Below are positions 1 to 10,160 of a stretch of 64,000 nt of DNA, piece by piece (the stretch's first letter is position 1; each line of letters opens with the position of its first letter). Location of the stretch: the NCBI GenBank assembly GCA_016718875.1, contig JADKBL010000006.1, positions 1-64,000 of the forward strand. Direction: 5' to 3'. Under the pieces are notes generated by a model. The model ran no database searches. It saw nothing but the letters and a program-made list of their open reading frames with translations, and was not told where the DNA came from. This stretch comes from Bacteroidota bacterium (lineage in GTDB: Bacteria; Bacteroidota; Bacteroidia; Bacteroidales; VadinHA17). A program made the translations under genes and the position numbers.

Positions 1-1305
1 AAATGAGATGCTGTCTTAATGAAGCTAAAATTCAAGTATTTGCTATTCAGATACAATATCAAAATTACAACCGATCAGGTCACCAAAAATATTTTTAAAG
101 CCAGACCTGTTGATCCTAAAGCGAATCCATAAGTTGTATTCAAAGAAAAAAAGTTAACATGATTCCGACTGGAGTTAAGACTAAACCAATATTAAATAAA
201 AGTTTTGTTTTTCCAGTTGAGTATAATACTGCTCCATTAAGCAAAAGAATATGTACTCATAAGTGGGTATAACATTAATATTTGGAGTATTCTTCCTGAA
301 GTAATGAAATCATTACCCCAAAAAATTCTACGATCCTATAAGCTTCAACAAAAATGTAAGCACAAAGGTAGCCCGTTACTGCAAATAAGATTGAAACGAA
401 TTTCTTATATAATTGCGCCATATTAGCTTTTTCATTTTCAGCAGCAGAAATTGAAAACTCCCTTGTTATCAGAGGTTGAAAAGCATTAATAAACAGGTAA
501 CAAAAATTCATGAGTGAATATGAGAAAGAATATAGTCCTTGCTGAAAGCTGCCACTTTCATGCTGAAGATACCACCGGTCAAATATACTTCCTATGAATT
601 GCAGTACTAAATATCCTAAAAGCGGTAAGGAATAACGGTAGAAAATAGTGGAGTAGTTTACGAACTCTTTTACATTAAGTTTTTCTTTATCAAAACTATA
701 TTTATATCTTAGATACAGAACTAAAAGTACTATTATAAATATGCCCAATATAGCCTGCAATATAATTAATGTATTCAGATTCAAACGATTCAGGTAGAAT
801 AGACCCAAAATGGTCAATGCTGATATTAATCTGTTTATTATTTTTACCTTTTCAAGATACACAGTATATCCAAGCGCATCTAATGCGGATGAAACTATAT
901 CGGTGAACCATGAAAAGAATGCTATAAGGAATATGATGAAGACAACTAATCTTCCCATTGAATTGGCACCGAAGACAAAAATTATTTAATGGTTTTATAT
1001 TAATCAGAATCAAAGATATAACAGTCAGTAAACAGAAAAGTATCAGGGTATATGAAAAAATAGAATAATGTAATCTTTCTATCTGATTGATTTTGTGAAA
1101 GTTGACAATAGTAGCAGGTCGATGTTCTGAACTCAATAAAAGAAATAATCTGCAAGAAAATATTATTTATGTAAGTATAGTTTCCATAATTATTGACTCC
1201 CAGAGCGCGTGGAATAATACCGACAGTAAGAAATGCAATAAAAAAGTTCAGTAAGTTGGTTGTCAACTTATAGAAATAGCGCTTTCTAAAAGAATCAATT
1301 GCCAC
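1..1305 (-). pseudogene. Wzx-like polysaccharide flippase, frameshifted and cut by window edge
   Basis: Multi-spanning membrane protein of the polysaccharide/O-antigen flippase type, which would move undecaprenyl-linked repeat units across the inner membrane. The N-terminal piece (about 1305 to 1000) has the family start, with a charged KRYFYK stretch, a first hydrophobic helix and then PRALGVNNYG. The largest open piece (958 to 275) holds five or six hydrophobic segments. In another frame from 275 to 1 the reading GAVLYSTGKTKLLFNIG continues the family C-terminal half. At least three frame changes are needed, near 1130, 960 and 275, and the end lies outside the window. It is the last gene of the pseudaminic-acid cassette and follows pseI. 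The family call rests on topology and these short motifs; exact substrate is unknown. Because neighbouring enzymes show homopolymer indels with intact family sequence, the breaks may be sequence errors. Confidence 0.6.
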
Positions 1306-1461
1306 TTTTTTATCTGTAATAACTTAACGTTTAAAAGGATTTAATATCTTTCTATCTTTTAATAGATCCATACTCAAGTTATTAAGGAACAATAACAATA
1401 TAGAGAATCTTCTTGAAAATGTAGAAAAAAGAAAAGGAAAAGTGAAGCATAATGTTGGAAA

Positions 1462-2493
1462 TTAACTGATCATATTCCATGTCAGAGGAGTACCTCTCTT
1501 TATGTCAGTTGAAGCTTTTTCCCGATAACCTGATTTAAGTTTTTGTATGCAAACCATATGCCGGTCTAATTGAACGGACATTTAACTCTGAAAATGTTTC
1601 TCCAGAGACCATATCTTTTACAACAAACAGGGATCTTGAAAAATTTCTTGCAGAACGAACTTTCTCAGACAAAGCATAACTGACTTGCCCGAGAGCTTTT
1701 TCAACTTCCCGAACTGAGTCAACTAAAAATCTGAATTCTGCGGGATTCAATGAGAATGATGCATCAGGACCACCAATGGACCTATCCAGAATAAAATGTT
1801 TTCAATTATGCAAGCCCCAAGTGAAACAGCACTTATTGGTAAAGTAATACCCATTGAATGGTCTGAAAGGCCTACTTCAACATTAAATGTTTCCCTCATA
1901 TTAGGAATGGTCAATAGATTGGCTTCTTCAATTGGTGCAGGGTATGATGAAGTGCATTTTAACAGGATAATCTGATCATTGCCGGCTTCTCTGCAGCTAT
2001 TTACTGCAAGTTCAATATCTGCAAGTTCTGCAATACCTGATGATATTATGATTGGCTTTCCTTCCGATGCAACATAACTTATTAATGGGATATCATTTAT
2101 CTCGAAAGAGGCTATTTTGTAAACAGGAACATCAAAAGTATTCAGAAAATCAACAGCAGATCTGTCAAAGGGAGATGAGAAACAGATTAATCCTTCATCA
2201 GCTGCTATTTTGAAAATATCTTTATGCCATTCCCAGGGAGTATAGGCTTCTTTATAAAGCTGGTACAAAGTTTTGCCATCCCATAATGTACCATGTTTTA
2301 TTCTGAAGTATTCGTTATCACAATCAATTGTAATAGTATCAGGTGTATATGTTTGAATTTTAATCGCATCAGCTCCGGAATTCTTAATAGCTCTGATTGT
2401 CTTAACAGCAATATCCAGATCATGATTATGATTTGCAGACATTTCTGCAACAATAAAGCAATGTTTTGATGTCTCAAAATTACCTATTTTCAT
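1462..2493 (-). CDS. pseI: Pseudaminic acid synthase PseI, frameshifted
   Basis: Condenses 2,4-diacetamido-2,4,6-trideoxy-L-altrose with phosphoenolpyruvate to give pseudaminic acid (cytoplasmic NeuB family). The main piece (2493 to 1747) has the NeuB N-terminal TIM-barrel sequence: FIVAEMSANHNHD, the PseI-typical WDGKTLYQLYKEAYTPWEW, then KCTSSYPAP and GLSDHSMGI. The frame breaks near 1795 in an AAAA run; adding one A gives EKHFILDRS and joins FSLNPAEFRFLVDSVREVEK. A second break near 1538 restores a SAF/antifreeze-like C-terminus ending in TDIKRGTPLTWNMIS at 1462. Restored length is about 343 residues, normal for the family. The start ATG lies inside the end of the upstream pseG-pseH gene. 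PseI rather than NeuB/LegI is favoured by the WDGKTLY and PWEWH motifs and by pseB, pseC and pseG upstream. Confidence 0.88.
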
Positions 2494-3943
2494 TACCTTT
2501 TCTATTTATTGTATAATAAAGGAAATCATCAATTTCTGAAAGACAATTTTCATTAAGGAGAATCCAACCTTCAGGAAGGAATGAATGGACGCTAAATTAT
2601 TCCTTTGCACATAACCATTAATATACATGATCTGTGTATGCTCTAATAAGAATTTTGAAATACCTTTTTTTAAAATTACGATACCCAAACCTCTATGTCT
2701 ATACTCATGGCAATAGAATAACTCAACAATGCCTCGTCTTCTTTAATTTCAAACCTGATGTTCCCGACAGGTATATCGTTATAACACAAGAGGTACATAG
2801 CATAATCTGGATCCATAAGTTTATTTAAAAACCACATTTGTGAAGTTTCAATAGGATCTTTTCCTTATTTATTGAATTTCGACGGGTTTCTTCTTCATTG
2901 GCCCAATCGTAATACAGCATCATATCACTTTCTTCTGCATATCTGAGAGTTGTTCTTTTTTCTACTGTAAGTCCGAAAATTTCTTTTCGAAGAAGATTTT
3001 CATTCTGTCCATTAAAGTATTTGAATTGTTGTCCGATCTGTTGGTTTATTATATTCAGAATCTCTGAAGAACCTAAGATCAGATCAATACCATCATAATC
3101 TGATCCACAACCAGTGCCTATAATGAAATTGTGAATATATTTTTGATTTTCGGCTGTTTTAATAATGAATAAACCACCTGAAATACAGCAGTACTCATAG
3201 CATAATGTGCTTGCCGGCAAAACCGCCAGATCAGAGTGCTTCATAAGCTCTATCATTTCGGATGCAGAAAGATTACTGTATAAATCAACATGAGCTGAGC
3301 TTTTAAATAGATTTTGATATTTCTGCTTATCATTAACTACTACCAGAAAACGTTCTATTCCTGTCTATATAATTTATCAATGACCTGGTTGTATTGATCT
3401 GAATCAGATCCACCTAAGCTAAGAAAAACAGTATCTACCTTGGAAACAAACTTTCGTTTACATCGAGCATTCTCGATGAAAGCTTTTCTAAGTAGAGCAT
3501 AATCAGGCCTAAAAGTAATCTGGTATAATCTTCCTTTATAAAGTGTTTCTCATCAATTAATCCTGCATGATTAACCACAAGATCAGCTTTGTAACTGAAG
3601 GCTGGTAATCGTCAATTGAAACTAAAGGTAAATTGGTCCTTTGGCGTATTGATGCCTGAAATTCCGAATTGAAACTATAACCATCAAGAATAATTAGATC
3701 AGCCTTTTCAGAAAGGTTGCTTATATGCTCAATTTCCTGATCAGCAGATATTTTATCGGGTAATTGTAGTACTGAATACGTTGAACTTAGGGCTGATTTA
3801 ATCCATTCCGATGTGTCTTTTACTAAAAAGCATATATCAAAATCTGGTGAAATAATTTCTGCAAGAGCAATCATTCTCATTGTGTGCCCATAACCGATTA
3901 TTGAGTTTCCATCAGTTCTTATAAAGGCGGACAACCTGAACAT
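2480..3943 (-). CDS. pseG: PseG UDP-sugar hydrolase fused to PseH acetyltransferase, frameshifted
   Basis: The N-terminal part is PseG, the GT-B-fold hydrolase that removes UDP from UDP-2,4-diacetamido-2,4,6-trideoxy-L-altrose. It shows FIRTDGNSIIGYGHTMRMIALAE (two motifs around GxGH) and the LIILDGYSF strand. In a second frame VNHAGLIDE, then RPDYALLRKAFI and VFLSLGGSD continue the family. The piece from 3256 to 2825 ends PseG (SDLAVLPASTLCYEYCC) and runs in the same frame into RYAEESDMMLYYDWANEEETRRNS, the start of a PseH-type GNAT domain. That domain continues to 2688-2506 with NNLASIHSFLKVGF, the acetyl-CoA-binding end of GNAT folds. Breaks lie near 3560, 3260-3370, 2825 and 2690. The ATG at 3943 overlaps the upstream stop (TGATG). 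PseH acetylates C4 before PseG acts, so the fusion joins consecutive steps. Confidence 0.8.
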
Positions 3944-5253
3944 CAATTTAGTCTTTTAAATCCTGCATGACAAACAGGACCTTCTAATAGTTTTAAAATA
4001 TCTTCAGTATTACCTTTCTCGCATTGTTGTATCTGGAAGAAGATGGGTTCTAGAGCTTCAAAATATCTGTCAATTATTTCATCAGTATGCTCAGTACACA
4101 CATAGATACTGTTACCTGCGATAAATCCTTTTTTAAGCATTTCTTGTGTAATCAATGTTTTATAGGCAAGTGAATTTTTGCTTTTTATAGTAAATCCCGC
4201 CAAAGCAGGTAATCCCCATGTTTCAAGTTCAATATTATGCCTTTCAGCAAGTTTCCTCCATTTATCTTTAATCTGATTTCCGGTTTTAGATATAACATCC
4301 CAGGATTTTAATCTCTCCATCTCTTTAAGAGTTGCAAGTGCCGCAGTGGGGCCTATACGTTCTGTCCAGAATGTACTACTGATAAATGTCTTCTGAGCAG
4401 CTTCCATCACTTCTCGTTTACCAATAACTGCAGTAATGGCATATCCGTTACCAAGCGCTTTGCCAAACAAAGCCATGTCCGGTACCACATCATAAATCTT
4501 ATGAAGCCCGCCAAATGTCTGCCTGAATCCAGATGTACATTCGTCGAAAATTAGGACTATATTTTTATCTGTGGAAAGTTTTCTTACTTTCTGAAGAAAA
4601 TTGTCCTGAGGACCCATATTCCTGGATACTTCCATTTTAATTACTCCAATATTATGTTCTTCTACTATTGACAGTAATTCCTGAAAATTATTATAATTAA
4701 ACGGGATAGCAGACCCTTGTAGATTTTGTGGTACTCCTGCCGGATCTAGACCGGGGAGGAGATGTCCTGCAAGGTTTTGTCCATCTCCCAGATTTGCAGA
4801 AAGATACCAGTCATGCCAGCCATGATATCCGCAAAATGCTACTTTGTCTCTTCCGGAAGCAGCCCGAGCAATTCTTATCCCTATTGCGTTTGCTTCTCCT
4901 CCGGTACGTGCTAACCTGACCATATCAGCCCAGGGATGCATCTCAACAAGTTTTTCAGAAAGTAATACTTCTTCCGGACAATTGAATGTGGACATATTGC
5001 CTTTGCGTACAGTCTCTATTACTGCTGCATCTACTTCATTATTACCATAACCAAGGGTATTTGTACCAATACCCATGATTGAGACATCAATATACTCAGT
5101 ATTATCTAAATCCCAAACTTTGCATCCTTTGGCTCTGGAAAAATATGAAGGCCAATTATCTGGTAAAAACATTTCTGGCCTTTTTGATAATAGCATTGTC
5201 CCTCCAGGTATTAGAGTCTTAGCTTTTTTGTATAATTCCTGTCCTTTTCCCAT
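3943..5253 (-). CDS. Class III PLP aminotransferase in nonulosonate cassette
   Basis: Intact 436-residue PLP enzyme of the class III (glutamate-1-semialdehyde aminomutase-like) family. Visible features are the RTGGEANAIGIRIAR substrate/PLP loop, YHGWHDW at 143-149, LIFDECTSGFR with the pyridine-nitrogen aspartate at 237, and FGKALGNGYA with the Schiff-base lysine at about 265. Unlike true HemL it sits between a SpsF-like cytidylyltransferase (stop 1 base upstream) and pseG (TGATG overlap), so a role in heme synthesis is unlikely. The family acts on amino-keto compounds; here it may aminate or isomerise a nonulosonic acid precursor or a side-chain keto group. That role is inferred from context only. 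It is the only cassette member without a frame break. Confidence 0.85.
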   Translation of the reverse strand: MGKGQELYKKAKTLIPGGTMLLSKRPEMFLPDNWPSYFSRAKGCKVWDLDNTEYIDVSIMGIGTNTLGYGNNEVDAAVIETVRKGNMSTFNCPEEVLLSEKLVEMHPWADMVRLARTGGEANAIGIRIARAASGRDKVAFCGYHGWHDWYLSANLGDGQNLAGHLLPGLDPAGVPQNLQGSAIPFNYNNFQELLSIVEEHNIGVIKMEVSRNMGPQDNFLQKVRKLSTDKNIVLIFDECTSGFRQTFGGLHKIYDVVPDMALFGKALGNGYAITAVIGKREVMEAAQKTFISSTFWTERIGPTAALATLKEMERLKSWDVISKTGNQIKDKWRKLAERHNIELETWGLPALAGFTIKSKNSLAYKTLITQEMLKKGFIAGNSIYVCTEHTDEIIDRYFEALEPIFFQIQQCEKGNTEDILKLLEGPVCHAGFKRLN

Positions 5254-5254
5254 A

Positions 5255-6020
5255 TTATATGATTTTATCCTCGTTAATAGATTTTTGATAACCTTCGTTT
5301 CTGCCGAAATGCTTATTTAATAACTGAATTTCATTATGCGACTCCAGATATCTTACATAATCTTTCCAAGACTTATTAATTCCCAATTCTTTAACTAACT
5401 TTTCTATTACAAGAAAATCTTCAAGTTTATCTACAGTTAATCTCAAGGATGAATAGTCTTCAATATTTTCATATGACATGGATTTAAATATTTTACCACC
5501 CTTATATGAAGAATTTCTCCAGATATATGGAGTTACATGTTCCCTGTCGCTTTTAAGTGTGGCATCTTCATAAGCAGCCTTAAGGGCAGAATGCTTAAAG
5601 ACTTCTACATCAATTCCGTCCGGGTAGGTAGGATTCAGGGTATTTGAACCGTAATCACAATCATTTTCAATCGTAAAAGAAAATTACATTGTCAATTACT
5701 TCCGGATCAATGAGAGGACAATCAGAAGTAAGTCGGACAATATAATCAGGGTCCTCCTCTATTGCTGCAAAATAGAACCTTTCGAGAACATCGTCCAAAG
5801 AACCTTTATAGAGATCAATTTTTAGCTTATTACAACATTTTTCAATCCTATCGGCATCTGGTTCATTAGTTGTAGCCACTTTAATTTTGGAAATTAGTTT
5901 ACATTTACTAATTCTTTCCAGATGGATCTCAAGCAGAGATTTTCCATCAATTTCCTTAAGTATTTTGCCAGGGAATCTGCTTGAGCCGTACCTCGCCTGG
6001 GTTATTGCTAAGATTTTCAT
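5255..6020 (-). CDS. SpsF/PseF-like cytidylyltransferase, frameshifted
   Basis: Nucleotidyltransferase of the SpsF group, expected to activate the nonulosonic acid with CMP (PseF role). The N-terminal piece (6020 to 5667) begins KILAITQARYGSSRFPGK, the CTP-binding loop, and includes RLTSDCPLIDPEVID with the metal-binding aspartate region. The C-terminal piece (5479 to 5255) carries YSSLRLTVDKLEDF, typical of the SpsF tail (LRLTVDxxED). The middle, about 5480 to 5667, is open only in shifted frames, so one or two indels are present. Restored length is about 255 residues, as expected. The start ATG overlaps the aldo/keto reductase stop as ATGA (6017-6020), which indicates coupled translation. 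A PseF function is inferred from the surrounding pse genes. Confidence 0.8.
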
Positions 6021-6878
6021 TGCCAATTCACAGGATTTAGTAATTCAGTTTCTTTAACAAATATATTATCATTTATAAAATCAAATGCACTTGGATTCTT
6101 AATAATTGATTTAAGGTTATTTTCTAACTGGTTCATATTGTCGATTCCAATCAGAATATTATTGATATTTTCATTAAATAGGACATAACTTAAGGCCAAT
6201 GATTCCATTGTAATATGTTCATCTAAAGAATAGTCTGAAATCTTTTTTAAATAACTTATAAGAGGAGTCAACTTATTAGGAAATGTATTGAAATCCTTAA
6301 AAAACAATCCTTGCAGGGAAAACAGAACGAGCATGAACTTCTTTTCCATTTCGCCTTGCCATTGAGACAAGCTTTCCTCGTAAATTTTGATTATCAAGAA
6401 GATTAAAAGGCAACTGTATTACATCAATGAAATTGTCTTGAACAACAATTTCTAATTCATAATTAGTATAAACAGAAATTCCAATCTTGTTTACGAGACC
6501 TTTTTTTTTAAGATTAATTAAATCTTCAATAATATTCTTATCATCTGAATAATCCTTGAATGAATGATAGGAATAAACTTCAAATCTTTCTATATCAAGT
6601 TTTTCTAAAGAGGCATTTACTACCCTTTCAAATTCTCCATATTTTACCGACTTGAACTTGCTAAAAAGATTGAATTTATTATGTCTGCTTCTATGGTATT
6701 TGCCAATTACTGATATAGCATTTCCATATGCATCTGCTGTATCAAGGTTATATATACCATTATCATAAGCGGTATCCAGTATTTTGAAAACTTCATCTTC
6801 TGATGGCATTCCATTTGAATTATTAATCCCATAATTCAATCCGAACTGAACAGTCCCCAAAACTAATTTATTGATCAC
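6017..6878 (-). CDS. Aldo/keto reductase, frameshifted
   Basis: NAD(P)H-dependent aldo/keto reductase with a TIM-barrel fold. The N-terminal piece has KLVLGTVQFGLNYGI, the NLDTADAYG active-site aspartate/tyrosine motif, and EVYSYHSFKDY, where the histidine matches the catalytic position. One extra C in a CCC run near 6308 breaks the frame; removing it gives SVFLQGLFFKDF and joins the piece ending in LLNPVNWQ, for about 287 residues. The start is GTG at 6878, immediately after the pseC stop, and the stop overlaps the spsF start. Such reductases are sometimes adjacent or fused to SpsF-like proteins. Its position suggests it reduces a keto intermediate or modifies the nonulosonic acid; the substrate cannot be read from the sequence. 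Confidence 0.8.
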
Positions 6879-8033
6879 TTATTCTTTATAAAAATTAAGG
6901 ACCTCAAATATTACATAATCCTGCTGATCCAATGTTAGCTCAGGATACATCGGAAGACTCAGACAACTTTCATAATAATTTTCAGAAACGGGAAAATCTC
7001 CTTTCTTCCAACCTGCATTACGATAATATGGAAGTGTATGTATAGGAATATAATGTACCTGAGTAAATATATTCTTGGTCTTGAGATAATTATATAGTTC
7101 AACCTCTTTTCAACCTAACAACATAAAGATGAAAAGCATGATAATAGTCCTTATCAACAGAAGGTGTCAAAATATTGGTTCCTTTAAACGCTTCGTTATA
7201 CCTGGCAGCCAAAACATTTCGCTTTTCAATTCCCAAAGTCGCACGCCTTAATTGACTATTCCCCAATGCAGCTTGAAAATCGGTTAATCGGTAATTATAA
7301 CCAAGTTCCTGCATTTCATAATACCATCCTCCATGGTTATCAATAAGAAGTTCAGGATCTTTGGTGATTCCATGGGTGCGGAGTAAGATCAATTTATTAT
7401 AGAGATCTATATTATTTGTGGTTATCATTCCTCCTTCTCCTGTGGTGATATGTTTAACAGGATGAAATGAAAATACTGATAAATCAGAAAATTCTCCATT
7501 TCCACATTTTACACCTTTACCTGTTTTGTCAACGAAATATGCACCAGGTGCATGACAAGCGTCCTCAATGATCCAGGTTTCATATTTATCACATAAAAAT
7601 CTCAAGTCTGACACATTCACAGGATAACCGCAAAAGTCAACTGGAATAATAACACCTTTAATCTTTCTTCGGGCATCTTTTTCGAAGGGATTCAATTTTA
7701 TTAAGATCTATCAGATAAGATGAATTATTAATATCAGCAAAGATTACTTTCCCCGAACAATAGGAAACACAATTTGCACTAGCTGCGAAAGAGATTGGGG
7801 TAGTTATAACCTGCTCATTTGGTTTTAAGTTAAGTGCAAGAACACTAAGATGTAAAGCAGCCGTACCGTTTGGGACAGCAACAGCTAAATTTTGCATCAA
7901 CATATTCTGCAAAACTTTACTCAAATTTAGCAATATTTGGTCCCTGTGTGAGGAAATCTGACCTCAAGACCTCTACTACTGCTTTAATATCTTCATCTGT
8001 AATATTCTGTCGACCGTAATGAATTGGTTTCAT
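6879..8033 (-). CDS. pseC: UDP-4-keto-sugar aminotransferase PseC, frameshifted
   Basis: DegT/DnrJ/EryC1-family PLP aminotransferase that makes UDP-4-amino-4,6-dideoxy-L-AltNAc from the PseB product. The start MKPIHYGRQNITDEDI and the later DFLTQGPNI are PseC hallmarks. Then follow VAVPNGTAALHLSVLAL, IIEDACHAPGAYF and SFHPVKHITTGEGGM with the Schiff-base lysine (VKH). The C-terminal tail FTQVHYIPIHTLPYYR to EVLNFYKE is in a third frame and ends at 6879. Breaks lie near 7930, 7685 and 7100. Restored length is about 385 residues. The ATG at 8033 overlaps the pseB TGA as ATGA. The HxVKH variant around the lysine favours PseC over general DegT enzymes. Confidence 0.88.
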
Positions 8034-9036
8034 AAAAGATGATTAAAACCTGGATTAACGTATTTTTTATCTTTTCCCTTATGGAGTCAATTGTCTCCCA
8101 TTCAGAATTTGTACCCGAGTTATATTTGAATCCTTCAGGGACAGACCAACCATTATAGTGCCTGAGATATACCTCCTTATCAACATCAGAAGGAAGAATT
8201 GCATAATACTTATCAAACTCTATAGTATTGTAAGAATCGCTTTCGGTTATTAGTTCCTCATGCAATTTTTCCCCAGGTCTGATTCCTATTTCACGCAATT
8301 CCGCTTTAGGAGCAATTGCTTTTGCCAATATTTCAATATTATAAGAAGGAATTTTTGGAATTAGAATTTCTTTACCCAAGGCATTTTCAATAGCCCAAAG
8401 TACCATTTCGACTCCATCTTCAAGAGAAATATTAAAGCGGGTCATTTTCGAGTTGGTAATCGGAATAATACCCGTTTTTGCCTTATCAATAAAAAAAGGT
8501 ATCACAGAACCTCTTGAGCCCATAACATTTCCGTATCGAACAACTGAAAAACGTAAATTTCTGCTTCCTTTAATATTGTTTGCAGCAATAAACAATTTGT
8601 CTGAAACTAGCTTTGTGGCAACGTACAGATTAATCGGACGGCAGCTTTATCTGTTGAAAGAGCTACAACAATTTTAACACTAGAAGCAAGAGCTGCATCT
8701 ATAACATTTTGAGCACCACCAATATTTGTTTTAATACATTCATCAGGATTATATTCTGCAGTAGGTACCTGTTTCAAAGCAGCAGCATGTATTATTACAT
8801 CAATTCCTTCACAGGCTCTCTTAAATCTTGCGCCATCTCTAACATCTCCGATAAAAAACCTGATATTTGGAAATTCTTTTCAGAAATTCCTGAGACATTT
8901 CATACTGTTTCAACTCATCCCTTGAATAAATAACTATCCTTGCCACATCAGGGTATCTCTCAAAAATCATTTTGGTAAACTTCTTACCAAATGATCCAGT
9001 TCCTCCGGTAATTAAAACCGATTTAAAATTTAGCAT
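8030..9036 (-). CDS. pseB: UDP-GlcNAc 4,6-dehydratase (inverting) PseB, frameshifted
   Basis: First enzyme of pseudaminic-acid synthesis, a soluble short-chain dehydrogenase that dehydrates and inverts UDP-GlcNAc. The N-terminal piece (9036 to 8839) has VLITGGTGSFGKKF, the Rossmann GxxGxxG, and IVIYSRDELKQYEM, a PseB signature. The piece from 8595 continues RFSVVRYGNVMGSRGSVIPFF, RFNISLEDGVE and the IRPGEKLHEELITE tail motif. The part between (8600-8840), holding the catalytic YxxxK, is readable only across frames. One A is missing in an A6 run near 8066; restoring it gives the ending KKYVNPGFNHLL at 8030. Restored length is about 335 residues. It heads the cassette, with about 400 bases of AT-rich DNA upstream. 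Confidence 0.88.
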
Positions 9037-9431
9037 TTATGCAGAATTTAATTAATTTTTTGTAAAAATAATATAATTGGTAAAAACTGTATTAAAAAAA
9101 TGATTATCCAAACCATATTTATAAAAATAGATTAGGAGATGTATCTAAATGATGTAAACTCAAAGTTTTAAACTGCCTAGCAATTATTATAAAAAAATTA
9201 TTTCAAACGTTCTTTCGTACTATTATTATCAGAAGGAATATTAGGATAATAAACGAATGTAAGTATTGATTTTTATGTTTTATGATTTGCTTTTAATAGG
9301 CGTTAATCTCTACGTGTATGGTATACAAAGGCTCAGTAAAAAAATGGTAAAAGTTAGATTGAAGTAAACACCAAGATATAAGCTATCAAATTAAATTTTA
9401 TAATATACTTTATATATTCAGATCATATGCA
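9037..9431. other. AT-rich intergenic region upstream of the pse cassette
   Basis: A 395-base stretch between pseB and the methyltransferase, very AT-rich with several A and T runs. No open frame with recognisable family sequence, RNA fold or repeat was seen. A minus-strand stretch close to TAnnTTT lies just upstream of pseB but is too weak to call. It probably carries the promoter of the pseB-led cassette. Confidence 0.4.
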
Positions 9432-10105
9432 CTATTGATGTACTTTATATGGCTGCAACGGATATGCAAATCCTCCACTTTTACTCAAAATGGTAACCGC
9501 TATCTTTTCATCAGGTATTATTCTTTCTGAAAACCCAGAATGGCTAAGTATTAATTTATAGATCTCGTTGTATTCCGGATTCCATCTAAATAATTTTGAA
9601 TAATCCATCTTATAACTATAGATACCTTCTTTATGTGAATAAGTATTTTTATATGGGAAAGGCGGATAGAAGTCAAAAATCACTAAGAATCCATTATCGA
9701 TTAAACACCTATCTGCTTCATATGCAATCCTGAACAAATCTTTCCTATCACAAAGATAAAGACAAAAACCAAAAATAATCATGTCAAAAGAATTATCTTC
9801 AAAAGGTAAAAAATCAGCTGTTCCTACCTGTAATGAAAGATTGGGAAATTCTTTATTCCCATATTCAATTGCCTTAATAGATGGATCTATTCCATAACAT
9901 GCCGATCCAAAAGCCTTATTAATGCTATTTAATCTTATTCCATTTGAACATCCAATTTCAAGAACTTTTTTGGTTTGATTTCTATTTCTGTCAGTGAGTG
10001 TATAATTATGTTATTCTCATCTTTTGAATCTTCATAATACTTCTTATTCCTGCTAAACCACTGATCTCCTTCGGTTGATAGAAAAACTTCTTTTTGCGTT
10101 TTCAT
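9432..10105 (-). CDS. Class I SAM-dependent methyltransferase, frameshifted
   Basis: The start at 10105 gives MKTQKEVFLSTEGDQWFSRNK, seen in methyltransferases of nonulosonate/flagellin-glycan loci. After a break near 9985 the next frame reads VLEIGCSNG (SAM motif I), IDPSIKAIEYG (motif II acid), then LPFEDNSFDMIIFGFCLYLCDR (motifs IV and V) and LIDNGFLVIFDF. It ends in PYKVHQ at 9432, about 224 residues. It lies in the polysaccharide locus between the Wzy-like polymerase and pseB. The likely role is to O- or N-methylate a sugar nucleotide or a glycan end. The fold call is secure; the substrate is unknown. Confidence 0.75.
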
Positions 10106-10160
10106 TTTATAAATTTACAAATTGATTAAACTGTCAATAATTATGCCTTTATTAATGTTA

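Noticed and set aside
4728..5320. Plus-strand open frames across the class III aminotransferase
   Set aside because: They are mirror readings of a strongly conserved minus-strand gene and show no family motifs.
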